Shown here: positions 1-11,931 of the stretch, in pieces | Layout: the number at the start of each line of letters is the position of its first letter | How positions within the stretch are numbered: position 1 is the first letter of the stretch | Assembly (NCBI GenBank): GCA_032717465.1 | Contig: CM064655.1 | Coordinates: 13,924,152-13,988,151 of the forward strand | DNA length: 64,000 bases | Reading direction: 5' to 3' | Origin: Coenobita brevimanus | Taxonomy: Eukaryota > Arthropoda > Malacostraca > Decapoda > Coenobitidae | Translations under genes and position numbers: made by a program | Notes under the pieces: generated by a model | Seen by the model: the letters and a program-made list of their open reading frames with translations, nothing else | The model's database searches: none | What the model was told of the DNA's origin: nothing

Positions 1-2512
1 CCGCCAAGGCCCTGATATACCCGCCCAGGTTTTAGTATACTCGTTAAGGCCATGGTATACCCGCCCAGGCCATGGTATACCCGCCCAGGCTCTGGTATAC
101 CCTCCTAGGCCCTGGAATATCCACCAAGGCCCTGGTATACCCGCCCAGGCCCTGGTATACCAGCCAAAGCTTTGGTAGACTCGCCCATGCCCTGGTATAA
201 GTGTCCAGGCCCTAGTATACCCGCCCAGTCCCTGGTTTACCTGCCCAGGCCCTGGTATACCCGCCCAGGCCCTGGTATACCCGCCCAGGCTCTGGTATTC
301 CCGCTAAGGCCTGGTATACGTGCCTAGGACCTGGTATACTCGTTAAAGCCCTGGTATACTCACCCAGGCCCTTGTATACCCGCCTAGGCCGTGGTATACA
401 CGTTCAGGGCTTGGTATACCCGCCCAGGCCCTGGTATACTCGGTCAGGCCCTGGTATACCCGCCCAGGCAATGGTATATCCGTCAAGGCCCTGGTATACT
501 TGCCATACCCTGGTATACCCTTCCAGGCTTTAGAATACTCGTTAAGGCTCTGGTATACCCGCCCAGTTCATGGTATTTTCGCCAAGGCCCTGGTATACTT
601 GCGTAGGTCCTGGTATACCCGCCTAGGCCCTGGTATACTCGCCTAGGCCCTGGTATAATCGCCCATACCTTGGTATACCCTCCCAAGACCTGGTGTACCC
701 GTTCAGGGCTTGGCATACCCGCCCAGGACCTGGTATACTCGGTCAGGCCCTGGTATACCCGCCCAGGCCCTGGTATATCTGTGAAGGCCCTGGTATATTT
801 GTCAAGGCCCTGGTATATCCTTGCAGGCTTTGGTATACTCGTTAAGGATCTTGTATAAATGCCCAGGCCCTGGTATACCCTCCCAGGCCCTGGTATACCC
901 GCCCAGGCACTGGTATACCCGCCCAGGCACTGGTATCCCCTCATATCTTTTGGTATGCTCACCCAGGCTCTGGTATACCCGCCCAGGCTCTGGTATACCC
1001 TCCTAGACCCTGGTATATCTGCCAAGGCCCTTTTATACCTGCCCAGGCCCTGGTATACCAGCCCAAGCTTTGGTATACTTGCCCGTGCCCTGGTATTCCC
1101 ACCCAGTCCCTGGTATACCTGCCCAGGCCCTGGTATACCCGCCCAGGCCCTGGTATACCCACCCAGGCTGTGGTATAATCTCCCAGGCCCTGGTATAATC
1201 TCCCAGGCCCTGGTATACCCGCTCAGGCACTGGTATACCCGCTCAGGCACTGGTATTCCTGCTAAGGCCCTGGTATACCCGCCTAGGCCCTGGTATACCC
1301 GCCTAGGCCCTGGTATACCCGCCCAGGCCCTGGTATACCCGCCCAGGCCCTGGTATACTCGGTCAAGCCCAGGTATACCCGCCCAGGCAATGGTATATCC
1401 GCCAAGGCCCTGGTATACTTGCCATACCCTGGTATACCCTTCCAGGCTTTAGAATACTCGTTCAGGCCTAGGTATACTCGTTAAGGCTCTAGTATACCTG
1501 CCCAGGCCCTGGTATACCCACCAATCCCCTGGTATACTTGCCAAGGCCCTTGTATACACTCGCAGGCCCTGGTATACTTCCCAAAGCCCTGGTATACCCG
1601 TCCGGAGCCTGGTATATTCGCCCAGGCCGTGGTATTCTCGCTAAGGCCCTGGTATACCCGCCTAGGTCTTGGTATACTCACTAGCCCTCGTATACTCGCC
1701 CAGGCCCTGGTATAATCACCCATACCCTGGTATACCCTCCCATGCCCTGGTATACCTGTTCAGGGCTTGTCATACCCGCCCAGGACCTGGTATACTCGGT
1801 CAGGCCCTGGTATACACGCCCAGGCCCTGGTATATTTGTCAAGGCCATGGTATATCCTCCCAGGCTTTGGTATACTCGTTAAAGTCCTGGTATACTCGTT
1901 AAGGATCTTGTATAAATGCACAGGCCCTGGTATACCCGCCCAGGCACTGGTATACCCTCAAATCTTTTGGTATGCTCACCCAGGCTCTGGTATACCCGCC
2001 CAGGCTCTGTTATACCCTCCTAGACCCTGGTATATCCGCCAAGGCCCTTTTATACCTGCCCAGGCCCTGGTATACCAGCCCAAGCTTTGGTATACTCGCC
2101 CATGCCCTGGTATACCTGTCTAAGCCCTGGTATACCCGCCCAGTCCCTGGTATACTCGCCCAGGCCATGGTATACCCGCCCAGGCCCTGGTATACCCGCC
2201 CAGGCCCTGGTATACCCACCCAGGCTGTGGTATACTCTCCCAGGCCCTGGTATACCTGCTCAGGCACTGGTATTCCTGCTGAGGCCCTGGTATACCTGTC
2301 TAGGCCCTGGTATACCCGCCCAGGCCCTGGTATACTCTCCCGCTCCCTGGTTTACCTGTTCATGGCTTGGTATACCCGCCCAGGCCCTGGTATACTCGGT
2401 CAGGCCCTGGTATACCCTCCCAGGCCCTAGTATATCCGCCAAGGCCCTGGTATACCCGTCTAGGCCCTGGTATACTCATTAAGGCCCTGGTATACTTGCC
2501 TAGGCCCTGGTG
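1..2512. repeat. 20-bp tandem satellite/minisatellite array
   Basis: About 125 head-to-tail units with consensus close to CCCTGGTATACCCGCCCAGG fill this stretch, and the left edge of the window lies inside the array. Each unit holds two small dyads: the GTATAC palindrome, and CCAGG/CCTGG arms across the unit junction. Variant units (for example with CGTTAAGG or TCGGTCAGG) are scattered through it and recur as blocks about 1,060 bp apart. The unit has few stop codons, so all frames look open with a rotating 20-residue repeat, which is not evidence of coding. Confidence 0.97.
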
Positions 2513-3194
2513 GAGTGAGAGTGGTGAGTGAGTGATAGTGGTGAGTGAGTGAGACTAAGGGGGGTTTGGGGTAGTAGGGATGTTTGGCTTTCTTGCCTCC
2601 TTCAGTGTCCCCCCACCCTCCCCCACCCCCACTTGTCTTCTTCCCTGTCCCCCCGCCCTCTCCCACCACTGCATGGGTGTTTAGTTGCCCTGAAATGTGT
2701 TGAACACCGCACATTCCACCAGCCTACCCTCTTGTATGTGATGTTTGATGTGTCATTTTTTTAGCAATAGTATTCTTTCTGAGGATAATGACCTTACCTA
2801 TGGTGTTTCTGTGTCAATCTCTGTCGATTGAGTAAGGTATATGAGAGTGTGATTTGGGTCTGGAATGCATCTCTGGCATTTCTTCAGTATCTTGTGGGGA
2901 AAATTACTTCGGTATCCAATGTGTTCACTGACCGAACATTCTCACTGGTACGCAACACTGCCGGATATCGGGCTATAGGTGTACTCTTTGCATCAGTTCT
3001 CTCTTTTTCACATATACACACAAAAATGAACAAAAGAATGAACACTAAATATACATTTAACTTTTAGCAGAAGGACCTTACCAATTCAATTCATAGTCCT
3101 CCGGTTTATTTTCTGTATTTTTCCGACTATTTTTAGAAAGAAATTGCTAATTAGCGGTCGTTAATTATGAGTTCGGCAGTTATGGGGTTCTACC
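2513..3194. other. Non-coding spacer, no gene recognised
   Basis: It opens with short GTGAGTGAGT-type repeats at 2513-2555, followed by C-rich and then AT-rich sequence. A 79-codon frame at 2828-3067 matches nothing I recognise. The end, near 3145-3217, has CGGCAGTTATGGGGTTCTACCG, which resembles a decayed pogo-type transposon end. Confidence 0.5.
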
Positions 3195-3545
3195 GTATAC
3201 AGTACACTCTCTAAACACATTTGTAATAATATAAGTAGTGATGACAGTGTTTACCAATTCATATATGGTACTGTACTGAGTGGCTAGATAATACCTGTAT
3301 TCTGAATCATCTCAGCAGTCCAGGAAGTGTTATCTGTGACTTGTAGGCCTACTGTGTCATTACATATGTATATGTTCAATAATTTCTATATTTTTCAGGT
3401 TCAGGTACTGTATAGTGCAGTATTAATTACAGTATTGTTCAGTATCATACAGTTAACAGTACTCTCTCCAAAGACATCTGCAATAATATAAGTAGTGCTG
3501 ACAGTGTTCACCAATACATATAAGGTACTGAGTGGGTAGGTTTTT
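3195..3545. repeat. Direct duplication of about 90 bp
   Basis: Two similar blocks, about 3195-3290 and 3437-3540, share the order CAGTAC(T)CTCT, AATAATATAAGTAGTG, TGACAGTGTT and GGTACTG...GAGTGG. They are separated by about 150 bp of unrelated sequence. Confidence 0.7.
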
Positions 3546-3546
3546 T

Positions 3547-3618
3547 AATTATTCGGCAAATCCAGTTACTTGGCATCAGCCCGGTCCTGTAGATGCCGAA
3601 TAATTGGACTTTTACTGT
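3547..3618. mobile_element. Short hairpin ending in a pogo/Tigger-like terminus
   Basis: AATTATTCGGCA at 3547-3558 and TGCCGAATAATT at 3594-3605 are perfect 12-bp inverted repeats. The block ends GGACTTTTACTG followed by TA. Read on the other strand this starts CAGTAAAAGTCC next to a TA, as expected for a TA-targeting pogo/Tigger remnant. Confidence 0.55.
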
Positions 3619-3627
3619 ACTGTGTTT

Positions 3628-3634
3628 ATATACA

Positions 3635-3684
<50 letters not shown>

Positions 3685-3800
3685 TGTGTTTATATACAGT
3701 ATATATATATATATATATATAGATATATATATATATAGATATATATATATATATATAGATAGATTGATAAATAGATAGATAGATAGATATAGATAGATTT
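3628..3800. repeat. (TA)n and (GATA)n microsatellite
   Basis: Long TA runs grade into GATA repeats. The short block ACTGTGTTTATATACAGTATAT occurs twice within it, before each TA run. Confidence 0.97.
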
Positions 3801-3823
3801 AATATAGATATATATCCTGTATA

Positions 3824-3950
3824 CAGTAGACTCTTGCTATAATAGACCTTGGTTTAACAGATATTGAATTTGACCGAAACCACAAAGCCCACTGAACTTT
3901 TGTCAGCTATAATGAACAGTGTCCATTAAATGGGGTGCAGTGGGTCGTAG
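3824..3950. mobile_element. Pogo/Tigger-like terminus (MITE fragment)
   Basis: After TA the sequence begins CAGTAGACTCTTGCTATAAT and continues with tracts such as GGTTTAACAG and GACCG. This is typical of non-autonomous Tigger ends with a CAGT start. No matching right end is seen nearby. Confidence 0.5.
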
Positions 3951-4406
3951 TACATGTGTTTCTTACCCATTTTACCCAACCTTGGCCTGAAATTGCTTTT
4001 TGCCCACGGTGACTGCCAAGTTGTAATAACATGCTATTGTAATACTGTACACTACTTATCTTGAAGTGCTGTGACAAGTAGGTGAAATAAGCAGCAAAAG
4101 GGTGAAATTATGAGTTATAGTGAAATGAGTGTAGTTTACATTTTTGGTACTAAAATATGCTGTTGTGCTGTTTTCAAACATGCGTGAAATCGCATCTCGG
4201 GGGGGACTGGGCTAATGTATGGCCCGGCCTCCACTATAGGTGGAGGAAATCTTCGAACGATGAACGAACACATCTCGAGGGGACCATTGGATATAAAGAA
4301 CTATCAGCCTTTGCTGACCAGGCTTTCCTCCTGTAGTCTTTCATAGCAAGGGTCTATTGTTGAATCAGCTACATATATTTCGATTGACAATCTGTTGTTC
4401 ACATTA
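3951..4406. other. Probable intron sequence, no feature recognised
   Basis: AT-rich non-coding DNA just upstream of a strong splice acceptor. A short inverted repeat around CCTCCACTATAGGTGGAGG (4230-4248) is the only local structure seen. Confidence 0.4.
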
Positions 4407-4433
4407 TTCTAACAAATAATTTTCACATTTCAG
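4407..4433 (+). other. Splice branch point and 3' acceptor
   Basis: TTCTAAC at 4407-4413 is close to an ideal branch point. It is followed by a T-rich tract and TTTCAG ending at 4433. The downstream frame stays open back to this acceptor, with 11 further codons before the first ATG at 4469, so the exon probably starts at 4434 in the middle of a codon. Confidence 0.75.
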
Positions 4434-7400
4434 GATCGCTCAACAAAGACCCATGGTCTGTAGCCGAGATGTATCTGGAGGAGTTGGATATCGAAGTTGT
4501 GGTGCAAGGCCGACGTCCAACTTTAAATGGGGGAAAATCCACTAGTGTGCCAGAGGAGGATAGTTGCAGAAGTCCTGAAAGTGATGATTCCCATATAAAT
4601 AAGGAAGCTAATGAACTGCAAGAGGTGCACAAGAATGAAGTTGTGTTGAACCCTGTAGAAGTGATGGATGACAAATCTACAATATCACCTCATATAGATC
4701 CCAGCAGCAGAACTGAAAGTACTGATGTACATTCTTCTTTTAGAAATCACAAAGAGACAAACTCTGTGCCATCTGCCGGAGCTTCATCATGTCAGTATAG
4801 TCACAGTGATTGTAAATCGTTTGTTGGAAAACTACCATTCATCAACATTGATAATTTGAGTAATGAGTTAGCAAGTAGCAAAGACAGCACCCAGCATGGC
4901 CTAGCAGAAATGGCCGCAGATACTTCTTGGTGCCTTAAAGGACCTGAAATTAAACAACAGTGTTCCTGGAAAGAAAAAGCAAGCGTTGTAACTCTTGAAC
5001 ATGATTTGGAAGAAGCCAAATGTTTAAATGATGGCCAGCCTTCTCAGAACATTGTTTCACATTTTATCATGCAAGAAGATTATCTGATTCCTTCCCACGA
5101 AGATGAATCAGAAGTATCAGGTAAACAAAACGTGGTGAAAGAAGGAGTCATGTCAGTTGGTGATGCAGCTTTAAATGGCGAACAGTGTACAGCATTTGAT
5201 GACTGTGAGGACAGGAAGTCAGACTTTTTTACCAGCAATTCTACAGCTTCTGTGAAGCCAATAATAGAAAACTTTGACAGATTGAGTATAGATACCGAAA
5301 CCAGAGGTAAAGAGTTTGAATCTGGTGCCTCATCAGCTTCCATACCTACTGAATTTAAGTATGTAGCCATGTCAGGATGTTCACAAGAATTCCCAGGAGG
5401 TTCTGAGTACATCACTGAAAGTAATGTGCTTCAAAATGAAGAGATGACATCTAGTGCACCAACAGATTTCATCTTCAGTAACCAAAGTTTTGATGAACAG
5501 TTTGCTGAAGCAGATAATGATAAATGTCCCATATTATCAGTAAACGCATCATCAACTTTACACCAAAGCTCAGAAAATAACAAGAAAAAGGAAAACGACA
5601 TAATCACAGCTCAAGATTTGTATCTCGGTCCAAGTTTTCTCTATCCACTCCCTTCACCCAGGAATAACCATATTCGTGGTTGGATGGGATGTGATGAGGA
5701 TATGGGTATAGAGAAAGCTGACAGTTCACCAGAGAAAAGCCCAGCAAGAAGTCAGAACTCTTTAAAGGCAGATGATAGAGGTAATAAAATCAGCACAGCA
5801 ACTCGTCCAAGTTGTTATTTTGGATCTCTTTTACAGGATATTAATTTTGATGACAACTTTTTTCAGTGTCCAGTTCCAGAACAAGCAGAAACTACACTTT
5901 TTGAGCATATGGGCAGCTCTCTCTTCTTTGGAGAAACAGCAGTAACCTCTGCAGGAGATTGTAATGAAATGGATACTTTCCATAAAGTAACTGAAGTGGA
6001 TAGTTCACATTCCAATATCAGAAGCAAGAGTACAATGGATGCTAAAAGATCCATATCCGATGGCACTGTGCACAAAAGTCTTACTTCAGAAAAAAGTAAT
6101 ATTTTTCCGCTGATCACAGAACCAGTCATAGAATCCAGGAAACACACTTTTTCTCCTTTAAGTATTACTACAGGTACCATAGTGCCTGCTCAGACCAGCT
6201 GTGAATCAACTTTACCTTTAGTCTGTCATAGCCCTACAGACCCACCCATCTTAGCAGTACAATCTCATTTGAATAATTCTTCATCTGTAATTTCCAATAA
6301 TCTGTCTTCAGTTTGGTTCCAGAATGGCACCAAGTTGATTTTGAATGAAAGTGAGCATTCCTCAGCAAGTAGCACAGACTTGTGTGCTACATCCTCTGTC
6401 AAACAACCATTTTCTTTTTCTGGTAATACTCGAGAGCCAGGAGATGAAGGGAGTGGTGTTATAACTACTAATATTTACAAAAGAAAAAAAGCGATTGTAA
6501 AGCAGTATTCTGACAAGAGAGTGAGAATAGGGGAGAAGAGCAGTATTTCAACACTGCATCTAAATAACAGAACAAATGAAGAATTTTGTGATGATGAATT
6601 TTCATTAGAAAAAAATGTGTATAATGAAGGAACTGAATCAGAGACTGCTGTAGTGCAAGAAAATTTTGACAAGACAGTCAGAGTAGGGGAGAACAGTATT
6701 TCATCACTGTGTCTAAATAACAGAGCTAATGAAGAACTTTGCGCTGATGAATTTCCATTAGAGAAGAATGTGTTTGCTGAACAAAGTGAATCAGAGACTG
6801 CTGCAGTGAATGGTTGCTCTGCAACAGTTGAAGAAGCATTCGATCATATAAATATTGATTCAGCTGATAAAATACAAGACCCCTGCAGTAGAAATCACTT
6901 TGATTCGGTACCCAAGTCATTCAGCAGAGAAGATAATAAATGTATTTTAGTTGCTGACATGCCTTCACCAGCTACTGAACCTGCTGATGATCTTCCTGAA
7001 ATTTCACTTGATTCAGAAGGTGAAATACAGATAAAAATTCCGGAAAAAGTTGGACTCACTGAAGAAACAGAAAGTCAATCCTTTGACCATACTTATGAAT
7101 CAAGTGCACAAGTAAAGACGAAATGCAGTGTGTGTGAAGTTCCTAATAGAGTAGACAGAGTTCAGTTTGATATTTCCATGAAGCCATTATCCATAAATCA
7201 GGAGCCACATCCCAGAAAAGATGTATGTGTACAAGACAGGTTATTTTTTGATGGCCCTTTTCATGATGAAGCTGCTGGAAAATATCAAGGTACAGTGTCT
7301 ACGCCTACCATAAGCCAAAATGATCATGGTACAAATTGCGTAAAATCAAATTCCTGTACAGCAGTAAGGTTTCCTGTGATGTGTGGAATCCTTGATGAAT

Positions 7401-9250
7401 CTGTTGTTCATGATAAGGATTGTTATAGTTCACAGCTTGAGGAATTTGAAGATGTTTTTGACAGAGCAATCATGAATCCATCTGATAGTTTAAATGTATA
7501 CTTTGGATCAAGGAAGGCAAAGTATAAAAGAATTGTGGAAAACAGTGTAAATAATGTAACAGATATATGTGACACACAAGAAACAGGTCTGCCAATTAGT
7601 ACTAATAATTCAGTATTGGTTGCCAATCATGAAACCTTTAGTAATGGAGAGTTTTGCCAAAGCTATGCATTCGGATGTACAAAGTCTAGTCCTCAGTTTG
7701 ACCGATACCTACATTCAGATACAGAAGAGGACAATGGTGAAAGTGATCCTGGTCTTATTGATTTGGATTGTTCTTTCACTGAGTTCTTGCAATCATTAGT
7801 CTCATCAGACGGTAGTCAGTCATCAGAATCAGAAGAAGAAAGTGCTGTCAGTACCAGTAAGGTATTTAAAAAAGCATCTGATGGAGATAAGCAGCAGGAA
7901 ACTTCTTTATCTAGTGCTGATACTAAACAGACTGTTAAACTGAACACTAAAGTCACAGACTGTAAAAATGTTGCATTTCACACCAAGGATCTTTTAAAAC
8001 CAGCATTATCACATCCTGAGGAAAAACTTATTACCAAAATGGTTCAGTTTGTCAATGTAGAGGGTAAAATCTTAAAGACCTTGCCAGTTGCACAATCTAA
8101 ATATCCATATAGTTTTACTTCTACAGGTCAGTCGGTAAAATCTGTTTCATCCCATATTATTGGCACAGAATGGAAAGCTACATCAGAAAAATCCAGTACT
8201 TGTAGTTCACAGTCTCAGCCTTCCAAATTTACAGTTGTACCACCAAAGCATAGTGTTGCCACAATAGCGCTTTCAACTTCTGTATCTCCAAAACTTCAGA
8301 ATATACCTATGCATTCCATGCTTTCCAGTCATACGAATAAGAAACATGTTAGTGGTTGGAACCAGTTCGTTGATGTACATTCCACATCATTTCCTCAGGG
8401 ATCCTCTGCAGATGCTCATTGCTTTACTTCAGCTGAATTACAAAACTCAGCACAAAGCTGGAATTTACATCCCAACTCTTTAACTGTTTGTGGTTATAAT
8501 TTGGGTAACAAACATTCATCAGTCCTGTTTAGTAATAAACCCAAGCGTGAGATTCCACACACAATAATTGATTATCAGAGCCCCACTCCTCCTGAATTGA
8601 TAACAGTTATTCCCCCAGCCTTATCCACAAGCTATGGCAGTAGTGTCTTTTCCAGTTCTCAGTTTCCCCGGGGTCAGTCTTTCCTAAACGTGGAAAGGAA
8701 TTTTCATTCTGCTCCAGTAACACTCTTAATGAGGGCTGTCACTTCAGTACCTCACCCTTCAAAGTACATAGTAGATGGCAGTGCATCAAACTCTGTTGCA
8801 ACAACAGAGGTAAATAGGGAGAGGAAGTGTTCAGATGAACATGACACAGTAGCTGGCATGTTGAAGAAAGTTAAGATGGGGTCAAAGGGAGGTTTTTATT
8901 TTAGACCTACTCCAGCTTTGATGAATGCTATTTCAGAAATGAGGAAAAACACTGTTCAGAGAAATAGTAAAGAGAAGGGGGATTCTGAATATTTGTTGTT
9001 GCCAGATGGTGACCCAATTTCACATCCCATCTACTTGCCTCCAAAAACTGGAAAGGCCAAAACAGTAGAGAGAAGTAGAAAAAGGAAAGCAGTAATGGCA
9101 AAGAGATGTATTGCAAGAAAACTAAGATCATTTGTAACAGATAAGGTGAATGAGAGTTTGGAAAGGTGTAAGCAAAGTGATGATGTACCTGAGTTAGTTG
9201 TGGTGTGTGTCGGTGGGAAGCTTCATTTATATCAACGAGACTTGAGCTAA
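4434..9250 (+). CDS. Terminal exon of a large Ser-rich host protein of unknown function
   Basis: This is the only long frame in the window with the character of a host gene: 1,593 codons from the ATG at 4469, stop TAA at 9248-9250. The frame continues upstream to the acceptor at 4433, so the ATG is probably internal and earlier exons lie left of the window. The protein is rich in Ser, Thr, Asn and acidic residues and looks mostly disordered; I see no signal peptide, membrane segment or catalytic motif. Visible landmarks are a KRKK-type basic patch near residue 671, a tandem internal duplication of about 50 residues at about 682-781, a highly acidic DTEEDNGESD / SSESEEES stretch near 1080-1130, and a basic, lysine/arginine-rich tail near 1530-1560. 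The basic patches suggest a nuclear protein, which is inference only. Composition and codon use differ clearly from the surrounding transposons. I do not recognise the family. Confidence 0.8.
6504..6810 (+). repeat. In-frame tandem duplication inside the host exon
   Basis: Two consecutive segments of about 150 bp (about 6504-6660 and 6661-6810) encode near-identical 50-residue blocks. They share the order DK.VR.GE, SIS, L.LNNR.NEE, DEF.LEKNV and SESETA. The frame is kept and both copies are intact. Confidence 0.85.
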
Positions 9251-10124
9251 AATGGGTGATTCCATAAGTGAACTAATCCAAGGGAATTATTACTGTCAGT
9301 ATAACCTGTCATCATCATTATTTTCAATATGGTGAAATTTATAATTTCAGAACTTCAGAGGAGAGCAGTTCCTCTTCTTGAACTTTGGTTACATGAGATG
9401 GTAAATTTTGTACCTTGAGTCATGAATTGGGTAACAATTTGAGAGGCTGTAGTGCTTGATCAAATGAAAGGCAATACTGTAAAGTAATGCAAAAATATTT
9501 GTGTGTTTATATCAGAGACTGTTGACCAATGAATCATTGGTATGCTTCCCCACCCCCATCCCACCCCACCCACCAGTCACCAGGCAATATGGTCATCTAC
9601 CCTGACTTCCAGGAACCATTTGGTGTCACTCTTAGAATTAGCTGAAAGTGGTGTCACATCAGGTGAATGGATGGTACTAAAAGAAAATCGCATTTTGTTA
9701 TTTGGCCAGACATTGTATGTGGCTGTGTAGAAGGGGAAAAATGCCTTTTTTGTTTTTTCTTTTAATCATACTGTGGCATTGCTGGAAGTTTGCAACAAAT
9801 TGTTCCCCACTTGAGAATCATTGTGGAGTGATAAGAAGCCTGTAGACTTTGGCAGGCTAAAGAACTAGATGCTTTTACTTCACCGTGAATAGATTAATGA
9901 AATTTATGGAAGCAATAACAGATGTTACTTAGGGAACCGCTATAAATGTTACCTACCTGGAAGAGTAAAAAAAAAAGGGGAGGGGGGACAAGCTGTAGTA
10001 ACACCTGTTGCGACTAGTACTTCCTGGATCACCACCTTTTTAGATGAATTTCAAGCCTATAAGGGAGGCAGTGGAAAGGAGTTGAGGACAAAACAACCTG
10101 GATGAGTAACAGGTCGTGGCCCAG

Positions 10125-10173
10125 ATATACCGAAACCTTGATAATCCGAACTTGGATAATTTAGCTTTCACTG
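10125..10173. mobile_element. Pogo/Tigger-like terminus
   Basis: The sequence ends GATAATTTAGCTTTCACTG followed by TA. Read in reverse it starts CAGTGAAAGC and contains CCAAGTTCGGATTATC, a typical Tigger-type end. Only one end is visible. Confidence 0.5.
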
Positions 10174-10254
10174 TACTGCAGTGGTAGTGAAAAACAGTTG
10201 GTGCAATCTGGACTAATGTCTGATATATTGGAAAGAGTCAGGGTTAGCAGGGGT

Positions 10255-10339
10255 AAGTGTAGCTGTCCTTTTTATCAGACTTTCCCTTTTTTCGGAATGG
10301 CATGGACCCCAATTAGTCCGTCATAATGAGGTTTTACTG
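10255..10339. mobile_element. Pogo/Tigger-like terminus, second type
   Basis: The sequence ends CGTCATAATGAGGTTTTACTG followed by TA. In reverse this starts CAGTAAAACCTCATTATGAC, again CAGT after TA but a different family from the neighbour at 10173. Confidence 0.5.
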
Positions 10340-10664
10340 TATGCCTCTCCAAGAATCACTCCATGCCCTGCAGAGCTGCTATGTATGGTCCATTGGTTCA
10401 AGGTTGGGGGATTCACCCTTGAAAGTTAGTAACAAGGGACACTGTGTGTGTGTGTGTGTGTGTTTAGATACAGTATTTATTATTTATTGGTCATATTGAG
10501 TTTTTTTTTTCTTTTCTGATTTGTGGTACATACTTGCAGGTCAACTTTGTTCATGAATGCTCTGGTAACCCTGTAGTGTACATTTGTAAAGCTGTGTGGC
10601 ATGCCTGCCCAAAATCCATTCAGATGTGCACCGTGCTATCTTTCGGTTTGATATTACTGTACAT

Positions 10665-10990
10665 GGCAGTGGCTTAGTCAGTAGAGAGGTGGCCTGCAGT
10701 CCTACCGGACCCAGGTTCAAATCCCGGTTGGGGCAGGGAACAGTTTAAGGATTTGAATTTCTGAAAATCAGACTTTACTGATCTACCAGAAGACCCGCCG
10801 ACATGTTGTAAAAATACCTCCGCTAATACCAATACACCAGTCCTGTATGAGACAGCCCTAGCATGTATTCAATGTGGATGGTGGTTGTTAGCGCCGAAGT
10901 GGTGACATGTAGAGGTATATGGTATGTAGAAGGGCTACCGGGCCTTGAGAGCAGGCTGTGAAGCCTATGCCCAGAGTCGGACACATTATA
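10665..10990 (+). mobile_element. tRNA-derived SINE, copy 1
   Basis: The 5' part is tRNA-like, with a box A region around TGGCTTAGTCAGTAGAGAGG and a clear box B, GGTTCAAATCC, about 30 bp later. A body of about 230 bp follows, including TGTATGAGACAG, GTGGTGACATGT and AAGCCTATGCC. The same body occurs in reverse at 11222-11566, which defines the family. The 3' end runs into A/T-rich sequence. Confidence 0.85.
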
Positions 10991-11221
10991 AAAAAGAAAA
11001 TATATATCTGCAGTCATCTTCCTCTTTACTGCCTCAGTTGAGTTACCATGACCCTTAAGTCATCATTGAATGAATGGGTTGTCATTCTACCATCACATGC
11101 AAGTATCAGCAATGTTTAACCAGCCGGACTCAGAGCCATTTAACCCTACTTTCCTCCCCATGGCTTATCTTGTGGACCCGAATCAGATGTATAAGAAAGT
11201 AATGATGACAGGACTTAATGA

Positions 11222-11566
11222 TTATTATTATTATTATTATTTTATGAATACATGACTTGGCATAGGCTTAAGAGCCCATTTCAATATGTCCAGCAGTCCT
11301 CCCATGTATCATACATCTCCACATGTCACCACTCTGATGGTAAAACCCACTTTCCATACTGGATATGTGCTTTGACTGTCTCATACAGTACTCATGTATT
11401 GGTATGAATAGGGGTGTTTTTATGACATGTCAGCAGGTCTTAGGTAGATCAATAAAGTCTACCTTTAAAAAATTCACATTCTTGACACTGTTCCCTGCCC
11501 CAGCCAGGATTAGAACCAGTGTCCATTGGGACAGTCCACCACCTCTCTACTGGCTTGGTTACTGCC
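11222..11566 (-). mobile_element. tRNA-derived SINE, copy 2, opposite orientation
   Basis: Read on the minus strand it matches copy 1 from the box A region (CCAGTAGAGAGGTGG) and box B (GGTTCTAATCC) through the shared body to AAGCCTATGCC. It ends in an (AAT)n tail, seen as ATT repeats at 11218-11243. The tail and the divergence from copy 1 show an independent insertion. Confidence 0.85.
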
Positions 11567-11925
11567 TTCCCGTATTCACCTTAAATTGCAGTTGAACAGT
11601 ACAGAGCTCTCAAGAACATTATCTTGATAGTTATTCTGTGTGTTGACATTAAGTAACATGGTGTTGGGTGAGGGTGATGAATAGCAAGCTGATATTTTAT
11701 AACCCCAAGAGCATCCCTATGTATTTTTAATATCATTACAGTTGAAGCAAAAACATTTCTTTTTAGTTTTGCCATGACTGGAACATTCTCTTATCACTCC
11801 ACAGTGACTAGGGAGAACAGATAATTTACATCACACTTGCCTCAGATTCCTCAGGTGCCTCTGTAACCTGTCTGTTAGAAAAATAAAATGTTGGCAACTC
11901 CTATCTTTTAAATTTTGCATTGTGT

Positions 11926-11931
11926 AATAAA
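11926..11931 (+). promoter_or_regulatory. Candidate polyadenylation signal AATAAA
   Basis: AATAAA lies in a T-rich context, with another AATAAA at 11882 and a T-rich stretch from about 11932 to 11970. It could end the transcript of the upstream gene. Distance from the stop (2.7 kb) makes this uncertain. Confidence 0.35.

Larger units (their letters stand above)
9251..11931 (+). other. Candidate long 3' UTR / 3' flank of the host gene
   Basis: No coding frame follows the stop at 9250. The stretch keeps the AT-rich character of the gene region and contains two pogo-type ends, a GT microsatellite at 10443-10464 and two tRNA-SINEs in opposite orientation. The first credible polyadenylation signals outside a repeat are AATAAA at 11882-11887 and 11926-11931. 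Whether the transcript extends this far cannot be decided from sequence alone. Confidence 0.4.

Noticed and set aside
391..2482. Long open frames with repeats such as WYTRPGPGIPAQALVYPP on both strands
   Set aside because: They come from the 20-bp satellite, which lacks stops in most units. Frames rotate through the repeat, and there is no start context or conserved single frame.
2828..3067. 79-codon frame upstream of the host exon
   Set aside because: No splice-site pattern, no recognisable motif and no repeat elsewhere. A frame of this length is expected by chance.
3593..3778. Tyr/Ile-repeat frames at TA tracts (also near 14100, 20200, 35100 and 51800)
   Set aside because: They are translations of (TA)n microsatellites.
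10665..10750. Genuine tRNA gene
   Set aside because: Boxes A and B are present, but no acceptor stem or full cloverleaf closes, and the sequence continues into a SINE body that has a second copy nearby.
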